The notes under the pieces: model-generated
The model's input: only the letters and a program-made list of their open reading frames with translations
What the model was told of the DNA's origin: nothing
Database searches by the model: none
Made by a program: the position numbers and the translations under genes
Origin: JAGQYH01 sp041393015
GTDB taxonomy: Bacteria > Bacteroidota > Bacteroidia > Chitinophagales > JADIYW01
Direction of reading: 5' to 3'
NCBI GenBank assembly: GCA_041393015.1
Contig: JAWKKV010000002.1
Location: forward strand, 248,001 to 312,000
DNA length: 64,000 nt
In this document: positions 44,659-53,778 of the stretch, one piece after another
Numbering within the stretch: the first letter of the stretch is position 1
Layout: every line of letters begins with the position of its first letter

Positions 44659-44778
44659 CTTCTGAATTAAATTAACATACTAAACATTAATGTTTGATTG
44701 AATTCATTACATTAGCGGAAATTATAATAAGGATATGGATAAATTTCCTGATCCTACTGAATTGAGAAATAAAAGAAT

Positions 44779-46558
44779 ATGGATTATATTAAAAAAGCTA
44801 TAGAAGAAATAAAGAATGAATTGGTATTTAATGGTAATTTATTTGATAATAGTATTTCGATGATTTAATATTCGGTACAGTTTGCTATAAATATTTTTTT
44901 AACGTGATGGTAAATTTGATAAACCGATTTTTAAAATGCATTCACTGATGGCGCAAATGATGGAGGAATTGATTTAATCGCTAAACGAAAATGACATCTC
45001 CAAGTCACTTGTCTTAATCCAATCAAAAAATATTCAGGATTTCAATTCTAAAGATGAAATTAAGGATATTTTTACAAAAATGTCTCAAACTGTAACTGAT
45101 TTCAAGAATGAAAAAATTGGTTATATAATAAAAATTTAAGGAGAATATATAGAGAAAAGTATGATGATGCTAATGACGATGCAATTTTTCAATTGAATTA
45201 GTTCTATTTCTCGGACTAAACAAACCTGAAAAAAGGAAAGAAGAAATTCTAAAACATTTGAGTAAAGTAAATGAACTTGAGGATTTTGAAATATCAATTT
45301 TTTACAAAAACGAAATTGAACATCAAATTGAATCATTTGAAGATGGGCAAAGGTTTGTTAGTGAAGGTAAAGTTGATATATATAAAGAACATGGACATAT
45401 AAAGAATGGACAAAACGGAATATTGGTAGATATATCTGCATTGTCAATTCGTAAACTGTATGACAAGTATAGGGAACCATGGATTGTTTGAGCAAAACTT
45501 TAGATATTTCGTTAAAAATAAAAAAATTGATGATCAGATAAAATGATTCTTAAAACATAAAAGGGATCAATTTTGGTTTTTAAATAATGGAATTATAATT
45601 GGTTGTAAAGATTTTGAAATAGATGGTGATAATGTCAAATTAAATGACTTTTCGATTGTTAATGGTTGTCAAAACCTCAACATTATTAGGTTCATACAAA
45701 GGGCCTGATGAAGATTTGGACTTCCTAATTCCTTGTAAAATTGTAAAACCTGATAAAGAAGGTGAAGATTATTTTAATCTATTTATTTCTCAAATTGCGG
45801 AAGCATCAAATTTCAAAAGCCAATTTCTGATAGAGATTTATCAAATCAACCAGAACAAAGAAGAATTCAAAGACTACTTAAAGAAAACGATCCCAAAATT
45901 TATATGGAGATTAAAAAGGTCAAGATTTTAAGGAAAAGGGTCTTGAGCCTTGGCAGAAACTTAAAAATGATTTTCAGGTCAATTAATTTTATCTGTATTA
46001 TTACAACAACCTGGCACTGCGCGAAGTAGTAAGAAAAAATATTTGCAGATCGTGCTACTTATAATAAAATATTTAAACGAACCCAAGATAAAGTTACTAT
46101 TGTTGACATATTGAAACTTTCTACTACTATGATGAGTTTATCAAACTGTAAACCTTAGCGAGAATGCATCAAATGGAAGCAAAAAACGGTAAGCGTCTAT
46201 ACTTGCTATAATTGGATTTCTTATAAAAAATGATAGAAAGTTGTTAGACCTATCTTTATCTGTAGACAAGGCAGAATGGGCCTCTGATGTTACAAGTGAT
46301 AATTTAGAAGGAGTATTATTCGATCCAAATAGACCTGATGATTTTTTGAAAGCACTGTATTCACTTTTCAATGTTCTAGTTCAGTCATTAGCTAATTTAT
46401 ATATATCAAGAGGTGATTTAGAGTCTTCTGTAACAAATTTTTTCAAAACAGATAAAAAATATCACTCGATCATTTTAGATCACATTAAATCTAGAATAAT
46501 CCTTGATGATTATGAATATGAAGCAATTAAAGAAAAGATGGACAAAATATTTAAATAA
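44779..46558 (+). pseudogene. Decayed AIPR-family gene (abortive infection/phage resistance)
   Basis: Fragments of one AIPR protein lie in order in changing plus-strand frames: MDYIKKAIEEIKNELVFN (44779), TDGANDGGIDLIAKRK (about 44950), SLVLIQSKN (about 45010), the open piece 45258-45491 ending KLYDKYREPWIV, then LFEQNFRYFVKNKKIDDQ and FWFLNNGIIIGCKDFEI with FSIVNGCQNL (45485-45690), 45644-45931, and the C-terminal piece 46241-46558 ending IKEKMDKIFK. The NNGI and IVNGCQ blocks are the family's hallmark. Total span, about 590 codons, equals a normal AIPR protein, so little was lost apart from many frameshifts and stops. AIPR proteins occur in phage-defence and restriction loci. Confidence 0.85.
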
Positions 46559-46617
46559 CTATATGGAACAGTGTTTACATGAAATTGATAGTACTCGCTA
46601 CTTCTATAACCATCCCC

Positions 46618-47739
46618 CTAACTCGTTTTCCTATAATTCAACACTGCCCAAGTATTAAATACAAAGGCAAAACCGATCATAATCACAATTTGTTGTTTGA
46701 TATCTTGAAAGCCGCTGCCTTTCATCACAATCATTCTAATCACTTCAATAAAATACGCTACCGGATTAAATCGAGCAATCCATTTTGCCCATTCGGGCAT
46801 GCTTTCAATTGGGGTAAATAAACCGCCCATTAAAATAAAAATCATGATGGTAAAAAACGCCAACGACATTGCTTGTTGTTGATTACTGGAGTAGGTGGAA
46901 ATGAGTAATCCTATCCCCAACAAAGCCACTAAAAAGATAGCTAAATAGCCATACAAGAGCAACAAGCTGCCCACGGGAACGATGTGGTAAACAATTCTGG
47001 CAATGCCCAATAAGCCAATGGTAAACATAAATACGCCAATGATCCAAAACGGGATGAGTTTGCCCAACAAGAAATGATATTTTTTAATCGGCGTTACGTT
47101 GATTTGCTCAATCGTTCCCATTTCTTTTTCTTTCACAATATTCAAAGAACACATATACACGCCCACCATCGTAATTAAAATAGCCAAAATGCCGGGTACC
47201 ATAAAAAACTGATAATTCAACATCGGGTTAAACCAATTAGACGACGTAATTTCTATTTTGGGAATAGATGCTAATAAAGCAGGATCGGCCCAATCTAACC
47301 GAATGTCTTGATTGAAATCGTTGATAATTCTTCCTAAATAGGCACTGCCGACACTGGCTTTGGTACCGTTGATGGCATTCACCGCTAAATAAAGCGACTG
47401 GTTGCTTTCGCGGATTAAGTTGCGTTCAAAATCTTTGGGAATCTCTAAAATTAAATCCGATTGATCGGTTTCAAAATGTTGGAAGGCCGATGGATAACTG
47501 TTGCTGTAATCGGTGAGTTGAAAATAACCGGAAGAGGTGATGTTCGCAATCAGTTCTTGAGAATACGTAGAGTGATCGTTATCGACAATGGAAATATTGA
47601 TGTTTTTAATCTCAAATTCTGCTGCCAATGGAATGATCAACAATTGAACAATAGGCAAGGCTAAAATCAACGGTAAAATCGATTTGTTTCTAAAGATCTG
47701 CCGAAACTCTTTTTCCAATAAATAGAATAATACCCTCAT
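46618..47739 (-). CDS. ABC-2 type exporter permease (YbhR/YbhS-like), second permease
   Basis: 373 residues. One N-terminal membrane segment (about 21-40, SILPLILALPIVQLLIIPLA) is followed by a large periplasmic domain and five C-terminal segments (about 175-365). The FMVPGILAILITMVGVYMCSLNIVKEKEMGTIEQINVTP block is typical of ABC-2 permeases. It overlaps the upstream permease gene by 4 nt (ATGA). With the partner permease it would form the transmembrane part of a drug- or amphiphile-exporting ABC pump. It is the last gene of the seven-gene operon. Confidence 0.9.
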   Translation of the reverse strand: MRVLFYLLEKEFRQIFRNKSILPLILALPIVQLLIIPLAAEFEIKNINISIVDNDHSTYSQELIANITSSGYFQLTDYSNSYPSAFQHFETDQSDLILEIPKDFERNLIRESNQSLYLAVNAINGTKASVGSAYLGRIINDFNQDIRLDWADPALLASIPKIEITSSNWFNPMLNYQFFMVPGILAILITMVGVYMCSLNIVKEKEMGTIEQINVTPIKKYHFLLGKLIPFWIIGVFMFTIGLLGIARIVYHIVPVGSLLLLYGYLAIFLVALLGIGLLISTYSSNQQQAMSLAFFTIMIFILMGGLFTPIESMPEWAKWIARFNPVAYFIEVIRMIVMKGSGFQDIKQQIVIMIGFAFVFNTWAVLNYRKTS

Positions 47740-48881
47740 GCCAATCTCGTTTTAAATTGCTTAATACTGGTGACCAGAAAAAAGACCATCATCCCAAATA
47801 AGATCAACGTTTCTTTCCAAATAGCCGCAATACCCAAGCCTTTAATCATAATGGATTTTACAATGATGTAGTACCATTTAGAAGGCAAAACGTTAGAGAT
47901 TACTTGTAATGGCATCGGCATGTTTTCAATCGGAAACAAGAAGCCGGTTAAAATCATCGTGGGCAATAGCATCGCCATCAAGGAAATTAACATGGCGGTT
48001 TGCTGTGAATTGGTGACGTTGGAGATCAATAATCCCAATGCCAATGCGGTGATGATGAGCAAAGTGCTTTCTGCAAAAAGCAATGGAATGCTGCCGTTAA
48101 TGGGCATATCCAACAACAAAACACTCAATAATAGAATCACCGTTAAATTCACCAACGATAAAATCAAATAAGGAATGGCTTTGGCAATGACCACCATAAT
48201 GGGATTAAAAGGCGAGACCAATAGAATTTCCATCGTGCCATTTTCCTTTTCTTTCACAATGGAAACGGATGTCATCAACACACAGATCAATAGCAACACC
48301 AACGCCATTACGCCAGGCACAAAGTTGGTGGTGCCTTTGAGTTCGGGGTTGTAAACCATCCGTTGTTGAATGTCGATTTGCAGCGGTAAGTTTTGATTGT
48401 TCAGCAGTTCCATTTGATACTCATAAATAATCTGCGAAGCATAATTGGTGAGGGTAGTGGCGGTATTCGGATCGGAAGCATCTGCAATAATTTGTACTTG
48501 CGCATGATTGTCGTGCAACAAGTCTTGCTCAAAATTAACCGGAAAGATCAAGGCTAGTTTTACATCGCCTTTTTTAAATTCGTTTTCAATTTCCGTATGG
48601 CTAACATTGGCGGTTTTAATACTAAAATGCTGACTGGCAGTAAATCGGTCAATCATTTGTTGCGAGGCATTGTCTTTGGCATAATCGACAACTACAATAT
48701 TGGCATTTTTAATCTCATTGGTGAGGGCAAAGCCAAACAAAATAATTTGGGCAATGGGTAAACCAAACAACAACAGTAACGTTTTTTTATCTCTAAAAAC
48801 ATGATAGAATTCCTTGCGTATAAACGCAATAAATTGAGAGTTCAAAAGTGGTGTTTTAATATGTTGATTGTTCGGTTTCAT
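47736..48881 (-). CDS. ABC-2 type exporter permease (YbhR/YbhS-like), first permease
   Basis: 381 residues, same layout as its neighbour: one membrane segment (about 35-55, LLLLFGLPIAQIILFGFAL), a periplasmic domain with IVVVDYAKDNASQQMIDRF, then a membrane block from about 185 with TTNFVPGVMALVLLLICVLM and VSIVKEKENGTMEILLVSP. The two permeases are paralogues that probably act as a heterodimer. An AT-rich, low-complexity gap of 73 nt (48882-48954) separates it from the ATPase gene. Confidence 0.9.
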   Translation of the reverse strand: MKPNNQHIKTPLLNSQFIAFIRKEFYHVFRDKKTLLLLFGLPIAQIILFGFALTNEIKNANIVVVDYAKDNASQQMIDRFTASQHFSIKTANVSHTEIENEFKKGDVKLALIFPVNFEQDLLHDNHAQVQIIADASDPNTATTLTNYASQIIYEYQMELLNNQNLPLQIDIQQRMVYNPELKGTTNFVPGVMALVLLLICVLMTSVSIVKEKENGTMEILLVSPFNPIMVVIAKAIPYLILSLVNLTVILLLSVLLLDMPINGSIPLLFAESTLLIITALALGLLISNVTNSQQTAMLISLMAMLLPTMILTGFLFPIENMPMPLQVISNVLPSKWYYIIVKSIMIKGLGIAAIWKETLILFGMMVFFLVTSIKQFKTRLA

Positions 48882-48954
48882 TTTTTGTAAATGGCTTCTT
48901 TTTGATTTTTGATTTTTTACTTTTTGATTTTTGTTTTTTAATTTATTTATTTAT

Positions 48955-49695
48955 TTATTCAACTCTCTTAGCGCCTCTGGCAAGTTCATAAAATACATCA
49001 TCCATGTTATCGGCATTGAATTGCTTTTTCAAGTTGGTGGGCGTATCCAATACCGCTAAAACGCCATCTACCATCATGGAAACTCTATCGCAATATTCGG
49101 CTTCATCCATGTAATGTGTGGTCACAAAAATGGTGATGCCTCTTTGTGCGGCAGCATAAATTAAATCCCAAAATTGCCTTCTGGTAATCGGATCTACGCC
49201 ACCGGTTGGTTCATCTAAAAAAACAATTTTAGGTTCGTGGATGATGGCTACAGAAAAAGCTAATTTTTGTTTCCAACCCAATGGTAATGAACCGACTAGT
49301 TTCTTTGCTTCCTTTTCTAATCCTAATCGCTGTATGAGTTCAATAGTTTTTTGTTTCAATTCTTTGGGTGGAATACCGTAAATACCTCCAAAAAAACGAA
49401 TATTTTCCGCTACGGTTAAATCTTCATACAAAGAGAATTTTTGACTCATATAGCCAATGCTCTTCTTAATTTTTTCCGTCTCTTTGTAAATGTCGAAACC
49501 CGCAATAGTCGCTTTCCCGGAAGAAGGCGTAGATAAACCGCACAACATTCTAATGGCCGTGGTTTTGCCAGCTCCATTCGCGCCTAAAAAGCCAAATATT
49601 TCTCCTTCGTACACATCGAATGTAATGGCATCGGCAGCAATAAAATCGCCGTATTGCTTTGTGAGTTGGTTCGTGCTAATCACTACATTTCTCAT
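48955..49695 (-). CDS. ABC transporter ATP-binding protein (second half of a YbhF-type pair)
   Basis: 246 residues. Walker A GANGAGKTTAIRML, Q-loop YMSQKFSLYEDLT, Walker B KIVFLDEPTGGVDP and H-loop FVTTHYMDEAEYCDR. The signature motif is LPLGWKQKLAF instead of LSGGQ, a variant also seen in the second domain of fused YbhF-type ATPases. It starts 1 nt after the stop of the other ATPase gene. Confidence 0.93.
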   Translation of the reverse strand: MRNVVISTNQLTKQYGDFIAADAITFDVYEGEIFGFLGANGAGKTTAIRMLCGLSTPSSGKATIAGFDIYKETEKIKKSIGYMSQKFSLYEDLTVAENIRFFGGIYGIPPKELKQKTIELIQRLGLEKEAKKLVGSLPLGWKQKLAFSVAIIHEPKIVFLDEPTGGVDPITRRQFWDLIYAAAQRGITIFVTTHYMDEAEYCDRVSMMVDGVLAVLDTPTNLKKQFNADNMDDVFYELARGAKRVE

Positions 49696-49696
49696 C

Positions 49697-50614
49697 TCAA
49701 TTACTCATTAGTTGAATGAAACAATCTTCAATAGTAGGAGAGATCGGTTTAATCTCAATATGGCTGTGTTGCAAGTTGGTTAAATAGGCAGTTAGTTCGT
49801 TGGTATTGTCGCTTTGATTGGTGGCAAAACTGATGTGATGAAATTCGCCAAATGAAAAACAGCTTTTGATCAAAGGCGCTGTTCGTAGATCGCTTAAGAG
49901 CTTTATCATTTGGTCGGATTTAATCGCAAACAATTCATTTGGAAAATCCTTAATGATTTGCTGTGGCGTATCAATTGATAGTATTTTACCGTCTTGCAGT
50001 AAGGCAATTCGTTCACATAAAGTGGCTTCATCCATATATGGGGTCGATACAATAATGGTGATGCCTTGTTGCTTTAAGTTTTTTAAGATATTCCAAAATT
50101 CCTTTCTGGAAACGGTATCAACGCCTGTGGTCGGCTCATCTAAAAATAAGATAGTCGGTCGGTGAATTAAAGCACAACAGAGGGCTAACTTTTGTTTCAT
50201 GCCTCCGGAAAGTGCTCCGGCTCTTCTGTTTTTAAACGGCTCTATTTGAACGTAAATATCTTTGATCAAGTCGTAATTCTCTTCCACCGTAGTTTTAAAA
50301 ACCGTAGCAAAAAAGGTTAAGTTTTCCTCAATGGTAAGGTCTTGATACAAAGAAAACTTGCCCGGCATATAACCTACAATTTGTCGTATGGCTTTGAAAT
50401 CTTTGACCACATCCATTCCATCCACTTGCGCATCGCCGCTATCGGGTAATATTAAAGTGGTGAGCATTCTAAGGATACTGGTTTTGCCGGCACCATCCGG
50501 ACCAATCAACCCAAATAGTTCGCCTTTTTCCACGGAAAAGGAAACATCATCTACGGCTTTTATTTGCTCTTTGCCGTAGCTTTTGGTCAGGTGATGGGCG
50601 GCTACATGAATCAT
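49697..50614 (-). CDS. ABC transporter ATP-binding protein (first half of a YbhF-type pair)
   Basis: 305 residues. Walker A GPDGAGKTSILRML, Q-loop YMPGKFSLYQDLT, a normal signature LSGGMKQKLALCCAL, Walker B TILFLDEPTTGVDT; the H-loop position reads IVSTPYMDEATLCER, with Pro where His is usual. This domain may therefore be impaired in ATP hydrolysis, while its partner has a degenerate signature: together they could form one standard and one degenerate site. A C-terminal extension (about 220-305) is not ATPase-like. Confidence 0.92.
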   Translation of the reverse strand: MIHVAAHHLTKSYGKEQIKAVDDVSFSVEKGELFGLIGPDGAGKTSILRMLTTLILPDSGDAQVDGMDVVKDFKAIRQIVGYMPGKFSLYQDLTIEENLTFFATVFKTTVEENYDLIKDIYVQIEPFKNRRAGALSGGMKQKLALCCALIHRPTILFLDEPTTGVDTVSRKEFWNILKNLKQQGITIIVSTPYMDEATLCERIALLQDGKILSIDTPQQIIKDFPNELFAIKSDQMIKLLSDLRTAPLIKSCFSFGEFHHISFATNQSDNTNELTAYLTNLQHSHIEIKPISPTIEDCFIQLMSN

Positions 50615-50617
50615 TTT

Positions 50618-51559
50618 CTAAAAGTTTACCTCGCCATACATGCCAATTTTGTAGCTTCCATCATTCACTACTTTTATTTTAATGGCATAAACTAAATTGG
50701 CGCGTTCATCTTTAGTTTGTACTGTTTTTGGAGTAAATTCTGCTTTGTCGTTGATCCAAATGATTTCGCCTTCAGTGGTTTTGAAACCGCCGTCACCATC
50801 ATCTGTTAACACATTTACTTTCTGGTTCAATTGAATCTTGGGTAATTGATTGCCACTTACGTATGCTTTTAAATGAAGAATAGATAAATCGGCTATTTTA
50901 TACAGCGGTTTGCCTGCACCGGTGATCTCATTCGGTTCGGCATATTTGGTTAAAACGGTTCCAGAAACAGGGTTGATGATATGGCATTTGTCGATTTGGT
51001 CGTTCAATTGATCAATTTGACTGTACAACGGTAAAGGCTCGCTTCCAATGCTGGTGGCAGCGGTATTTAAGGCAGAAACTTGTGCTGACTTTTGTTGTTG
51101 GATAACGGTCATTTGCTTTTGGACTTCTGCAATTTTGTAGTGGATATCATCCAATTGTTTTTGGGGAGCAGCATTGCCGGTTACCAATTTCTGTATTCTA
51201 TTTTGCTCCGTTTGTAAGTTGCTCAATTGCGTTTCTGCCAAGGCCAATTGTTGGTCAAAAAAGGCAGTTTGCGCTTTAATATTCGGACTTCTGCTCCCAA
51301 TGGCATTGATCTGTGCTTTCAGTTGTTGCTTTTTCAAGTACAAGGCAAAAGTGTCAATTAATCCCACTTGCGTTCCGGCAGTTAAGGCTTGTCCTTCTTC
51401 CACCGTAAAGCTTAGAATTTGCCCGGAAGCTTGTGCCGATATAATGGTTTCTATGGCTTCAAAGGAGCCGGACGCATCAAATTGATGTTTGTTGTTGGCG
51501 CACGAACTGATGAACAATGTCAGTGCGATTGCAGCGTAGAATGTATATTTTGAGTTCAT
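50618..51559 (-). CDS. HlyD-family periplasmic adaptor lipoprotein (YbhG-like)
   Basis: 313 residues. Lipobox TLFISSCANN (Cys about 20) predicts lipid anchoring. A biotinyl-lipoyl half (ISAQASGQILSFTVEEGQAL) precedes a coiled-coil hairpin (about 75-175, with QAQINAIG, QNRIQKLVTGN, KQMTVIQQQ) and the second lipoyl half (INPVSGTVLTKYAEPNEIT), followed by a beta-barrel segment. It links the inner-membrane ABC pump with the TolC-like channel. It begins 3 nt upstream of the first ATPase gene. Confidence 0.92.
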   Translation of the reverse strand: MNSKYTFYAAIALTLFISSCANNKHQFDASGSFEAIETIISAQASGQILSFTVEEGQALTAGTQVGLIDTFALYLKKQQLKAQINAIGSRSPNIKAQTAFFDQQLALAETQLSNLQTEQNRIQKLVTGNAAPQKQLDDIHYKIAEVQKQMTVIQQQKSAQVSALNTAATSIGSEPLPLYSQIDQLNDQIDKCHIINPVSGTVLTKYAEPNEITGAGKPLYKIADLSILHLKAYVSGNQLPKIQLNQKVNVLTDDGDGGFKTTEGEIIWINDKAEFTPKTVQTKDERANLVYAIKIKVVNDGSYKIGMYGEVNF

Positions 51560-51577
51560 GATGATGGTTTTATTCGG

Positions 51578-52852
51578 TTAATTTCCAGTGTTGGTTTTAA
51601 TATCGTATTGTGATTGTAACAATTGCATTTGATGCAGCACCAAGTTCTGCCTAGCCTTGTCTGCCGCATTGATATGATTCAAGTAATCTATCGAAGTAAT
51701 GACGCCGTTTTGCAGTTGTACTTGAGCGACTGCTTTGACTTCTTCTCGCAATGCAATGATATCGTTATCTACTTTAATGAGTTGATCGTACTTCGCTAAA
51801 GCTTCATTTTGTTCGGCTAATTGAATATTGGTTTTATATAAGAAAAGCTCCTTTTGAATGTCGAAAGATTCGTGTTTGACCGCCAACAAACTTTTTTCAT
51901 TTTTGGAAGTGAAATAGCCATTGAAATTCCAATTTAATTTGAGACCGCCAATGTAATAGGGCTTAAAATCATTGTCTAAGAAATTAAGTGCCGGTCGCCC
52001 GAAGCCGCCTTGAGCAAAGGCATATAGCTTAGGCATGTTTTTTTGATTGATCAATTTTGATTCTAAATTCAGGTTGTTTTGCTGTTGGTCGTAATACTTT
52101 AATTCCAATCGATTAATTGCAGTATTTAGATTAGGAACAGTAGGTTTTTCAAAAATGGTTTCATCGTCAATCGTTTGGTCAATCAATATAGAAAGCATTT
52201 TAGTGAGTGCCGATTTTTGGGCATACAACTCAATATTTCGCTGTTGGATTTGTAGTAATTCTGCTTTTAGAAGACTCACATCTGTTGGAATGGCAATCCC
52301 ATTTTCAACAGCCACATTGAGTTTTTCAATGCCCGATTCTAAATCTTTTTTAATTAGACTGGTTTGCTTTAATTGTTCCTCTGTTAATAAAACGCCAAAA
52401 TAGAGTTGATTGACATTGGCTTTTATTTGATAGAGTTCAATCTCTATTTTTTGCTTTTCGATTTCAGAAGTTGCTGAAGCGATTTCCTTTTGTTGCTTCA
52501 CGATGCCAAAATCAGTTAACGGTTGAATCACTTCTCCATAGAGCTTGTATTGATCTTTGCTGATGGAAGGAATGTCAACATTGGGCAATGAAATGCCTAA
52601 CGAGGTAACTTCTGATTGATAGGTCGCTTGCCCGGATAAATTGATGCGTGGCAAAATTCCTTTGGATATATTGTCAAGCGTATATGCTTGCGTTTCGTCA
52701 ATTAGATCGAGTTGTTTTATAAGCGGAAAATTTTGTTCGGCTTGTTCATAGCATTGCTCAATAGTGAGTTGTGTAAGGCTTTGTGCTTGATTACTCGTGT
52801 AAACGAATGAAAGTAAAATGGTTCCGATGATTGGTAGAACAAACAATTTCAT
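51578..52852 (-). CDS. TolC-family outer-membrane efflux protein
   Basis: 424 residues. Signal peptide about 1-23 (IIGTILLSFVYTSNQAQS). Typical OEP features: LTIEQCYEQAEQNFPLIKQ at the N-terminus, GILPRINLSGQATYQSE, long helical stretches and a repeat of the two-fold structure in the second half (GGLKLNWNFNGYF, QLQNGVITSIDYLNHINA). It forms the outer-membrane exit duct for the pump encoded downstream, 18 nt before the adaptor gene. Confidence 0.92.
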   Translation of the reverse strand: MKLFVLPIIGTILLSFVYTSNQAQSLTQLTIEQCYEQAEQNFPLIKQLDLIDETQAYTLDNISKGILPRINLSGQATYQSEVTSLGISLPNVDIPSISKDQYKLYGEVIQPLTDFGIVKQQKEIASATSEIEKQKIEIELYQIKANVNQLYFGVLLTEEQLKQTSLIKKDLESGIEKLNVAVENGIAIPTDVSLLKAELLQIQQRNIELYAQKSALTKMLSILIDQTIDDETIFEKPTVPNLNTAINRLELKYYDQQQNNLNLESKLINQKNMPKLYAFAQGGFGRPALNFLDNDFKPYYIGGLKLNWNFNGYFTSKNEKSLLAVKHESFDIQKELFLYKTNIQLAEQNEALAKYDQLIKVDNDIIALREEVKAVAQVQLQNGVITSIDYLNHINAADKARQNLVLHQMQLLQSQYDIKTNTGN

Positions 52853-52863
52853 TGTATTCAGTT

Positions 52864-53502
52864 TTAAATCGTTTTAGGATTGTTTGGGTAAGATTGGGTC
52901 AGCATCATTTCAATCCATTGAGGAATTAGTTTTTTCCTTTCTTCTATGAGTTGGTCAAAAGTGTTTTTGTCAGAATTGAATACTTCAATCATTACCGGCG
53001 ATGCAATAAATGGAAAGACAATGATAGATAATGTATTTAGGAGAATATGCAAAGGATTAATTTGAAGTGAATTTTTAAGTATCACTTCTTTTTGAAATTG
53101 TTGGACAAAGAAAGATTGCTGAAGTTTTTCTTTAACGCCCATCTTCTTTACAAAATCAGCAGGGTGATTGCGGACCTCACTAAATATAAACAATGGAATA
53201 TTGGGATCTTTTTTTAAAAGTTGGAAATAGTGTTCAACAAACGCCTCAATTTTTCCTTTGATAGAAGTGTTTGGATCATTTAAAACGGAAATGATATCTC
53301 CAAAAAAGAGTTGCATTTTTTCCGTCATAATGATGTCGAATAATCCTTTTTTACTTCTGAAATAGTAATTAACCAGGGCTAGATTGGTGTTGGCTGCTTC
53401 TGCTATATCTCGTGTTTTGGTGGCTTCGTAACCTTTCTCAAGGAAAATGGTTTCAGCAGCCACTTTTATTTTTTCTTCTGTAGTTCGTTCGTTGGCAGAC
53501 AT
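52864..53502 (-). CDS. TetR/AcrR-family transcriptional repressor of the efflux operon
   Basis: 212 residues. N-terminal helix-turn-helix at about 10-55: KVAAETIFLEKGYEATKTRD and LALVNYYFRSKKGLFD. The larger C-terminal part is the ligand-binding/dimerisation domain, comparable in position to the CecR-type regulator of E. coli ybhGFSR. It is the first gene of the operon, 11 nt ahead of the TolC-like gene. A perfect inverted repeat in its own promoter indicates autoregulation. Confidence 0.92.
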   Translation of the reverse strand: MSANERTTEEKIKVAAETIFLEKGYEATKTRDIAEAANTNLALVNYYFRSKKGLFDIIMTEKMQLFFGDIISVLNDPNTSIKGKIEAFVEHYFQLLKKDPNIPLFIFSEVRNHPADFVKKMGVKEKLQQSFFVQQFQKEVILKNSLQINPLHILLNTLSIIVFPFIASPVMIEVFNSDKNTFDQLIEERKKLIPQWIEMMLTQSYPNNPKTI

Positions 53503-53527
53503 ATCTTATCTCAATTAATACTTCGTA

Positions 53528-53565
53528 CAAAAGTAGTTAAACGAATGATTTAAACAAGTGTTTAA
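53528..53565 (-). promoter_or_regulatory. Promoter and TetR-type operator of the efflux operon
   Basis: Reading the minus strand, a -33 TTG (53555-53557) and a -7 box TACTTTTG (53528-53535) are separated by 19 nt, the ideal Bacteroidota spacing. The palindrome TTAAACA-AG-TGTTTAA (53550-53565) covers the -33 box, the expected place for a repressor. The start codon lies about 25 nt below the -7 box. Confidence 0.7.
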
Positions 53566-53778
53566 TTTCAATTTTAATAAAAATTAATATTGTAAGCATT
53601 TTAGGAAAGACAGGAATAATAAAATTTTGATCAGTTAAATCAAGACTAAAGTGAATTATCTTTAATTTCAATAGTGGATTTTAATTGTATAGATTTTGTC
53701 AATACCAGTATTGATATTTATCATAATAAAGGAGGTGGTTTTCGCCTTATCTTCACAGGATAATCAAATAAAGAAACT

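Larger units (their letters stand above)
43461..44778. repeat. Array of palindromic elements and half-elements
   Basis: Five right ends (CTCTGAATGACG at 43553, 43783, 44048, 44312, 44542) alternate with full left ends (CGTCATnCAGAG at 43631, 43863, 44125, 44390, 44622). Between each right end and the next left end is a spacer starting TAGCGTTTTTTAACCG with a degenerate left half and ending CTTCACCAAAGA(C/T). The complete copies span 43631-43794, 43863-44059, 44125-44323 and 44390-44553. The last copy is cut at about 44713, where the AIPR pseudogene region begins. No coding sequence. Confidence 0.88.

Noticed and set aside
43461..44715. The repeat array as a CRISPR
   Set aside because: Units are 230-265 nt, diverged, with inverted ends and related spacers, and there are no cas genes. 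CRISPR repeats would be 25-45 nt with unique spacers.
45136..45336. Minus-strand frame of 66 residues in the AIPR region
   Set aside because: It lies opposite the best preserved AIPR fragment, and homology supports the plus strand.
44779..46558. Programmed frameshifting to explain the AIPR fragments
   Set aside because: There are many shifts in both directions plus in-frame stops and no slippery site; this is decay.
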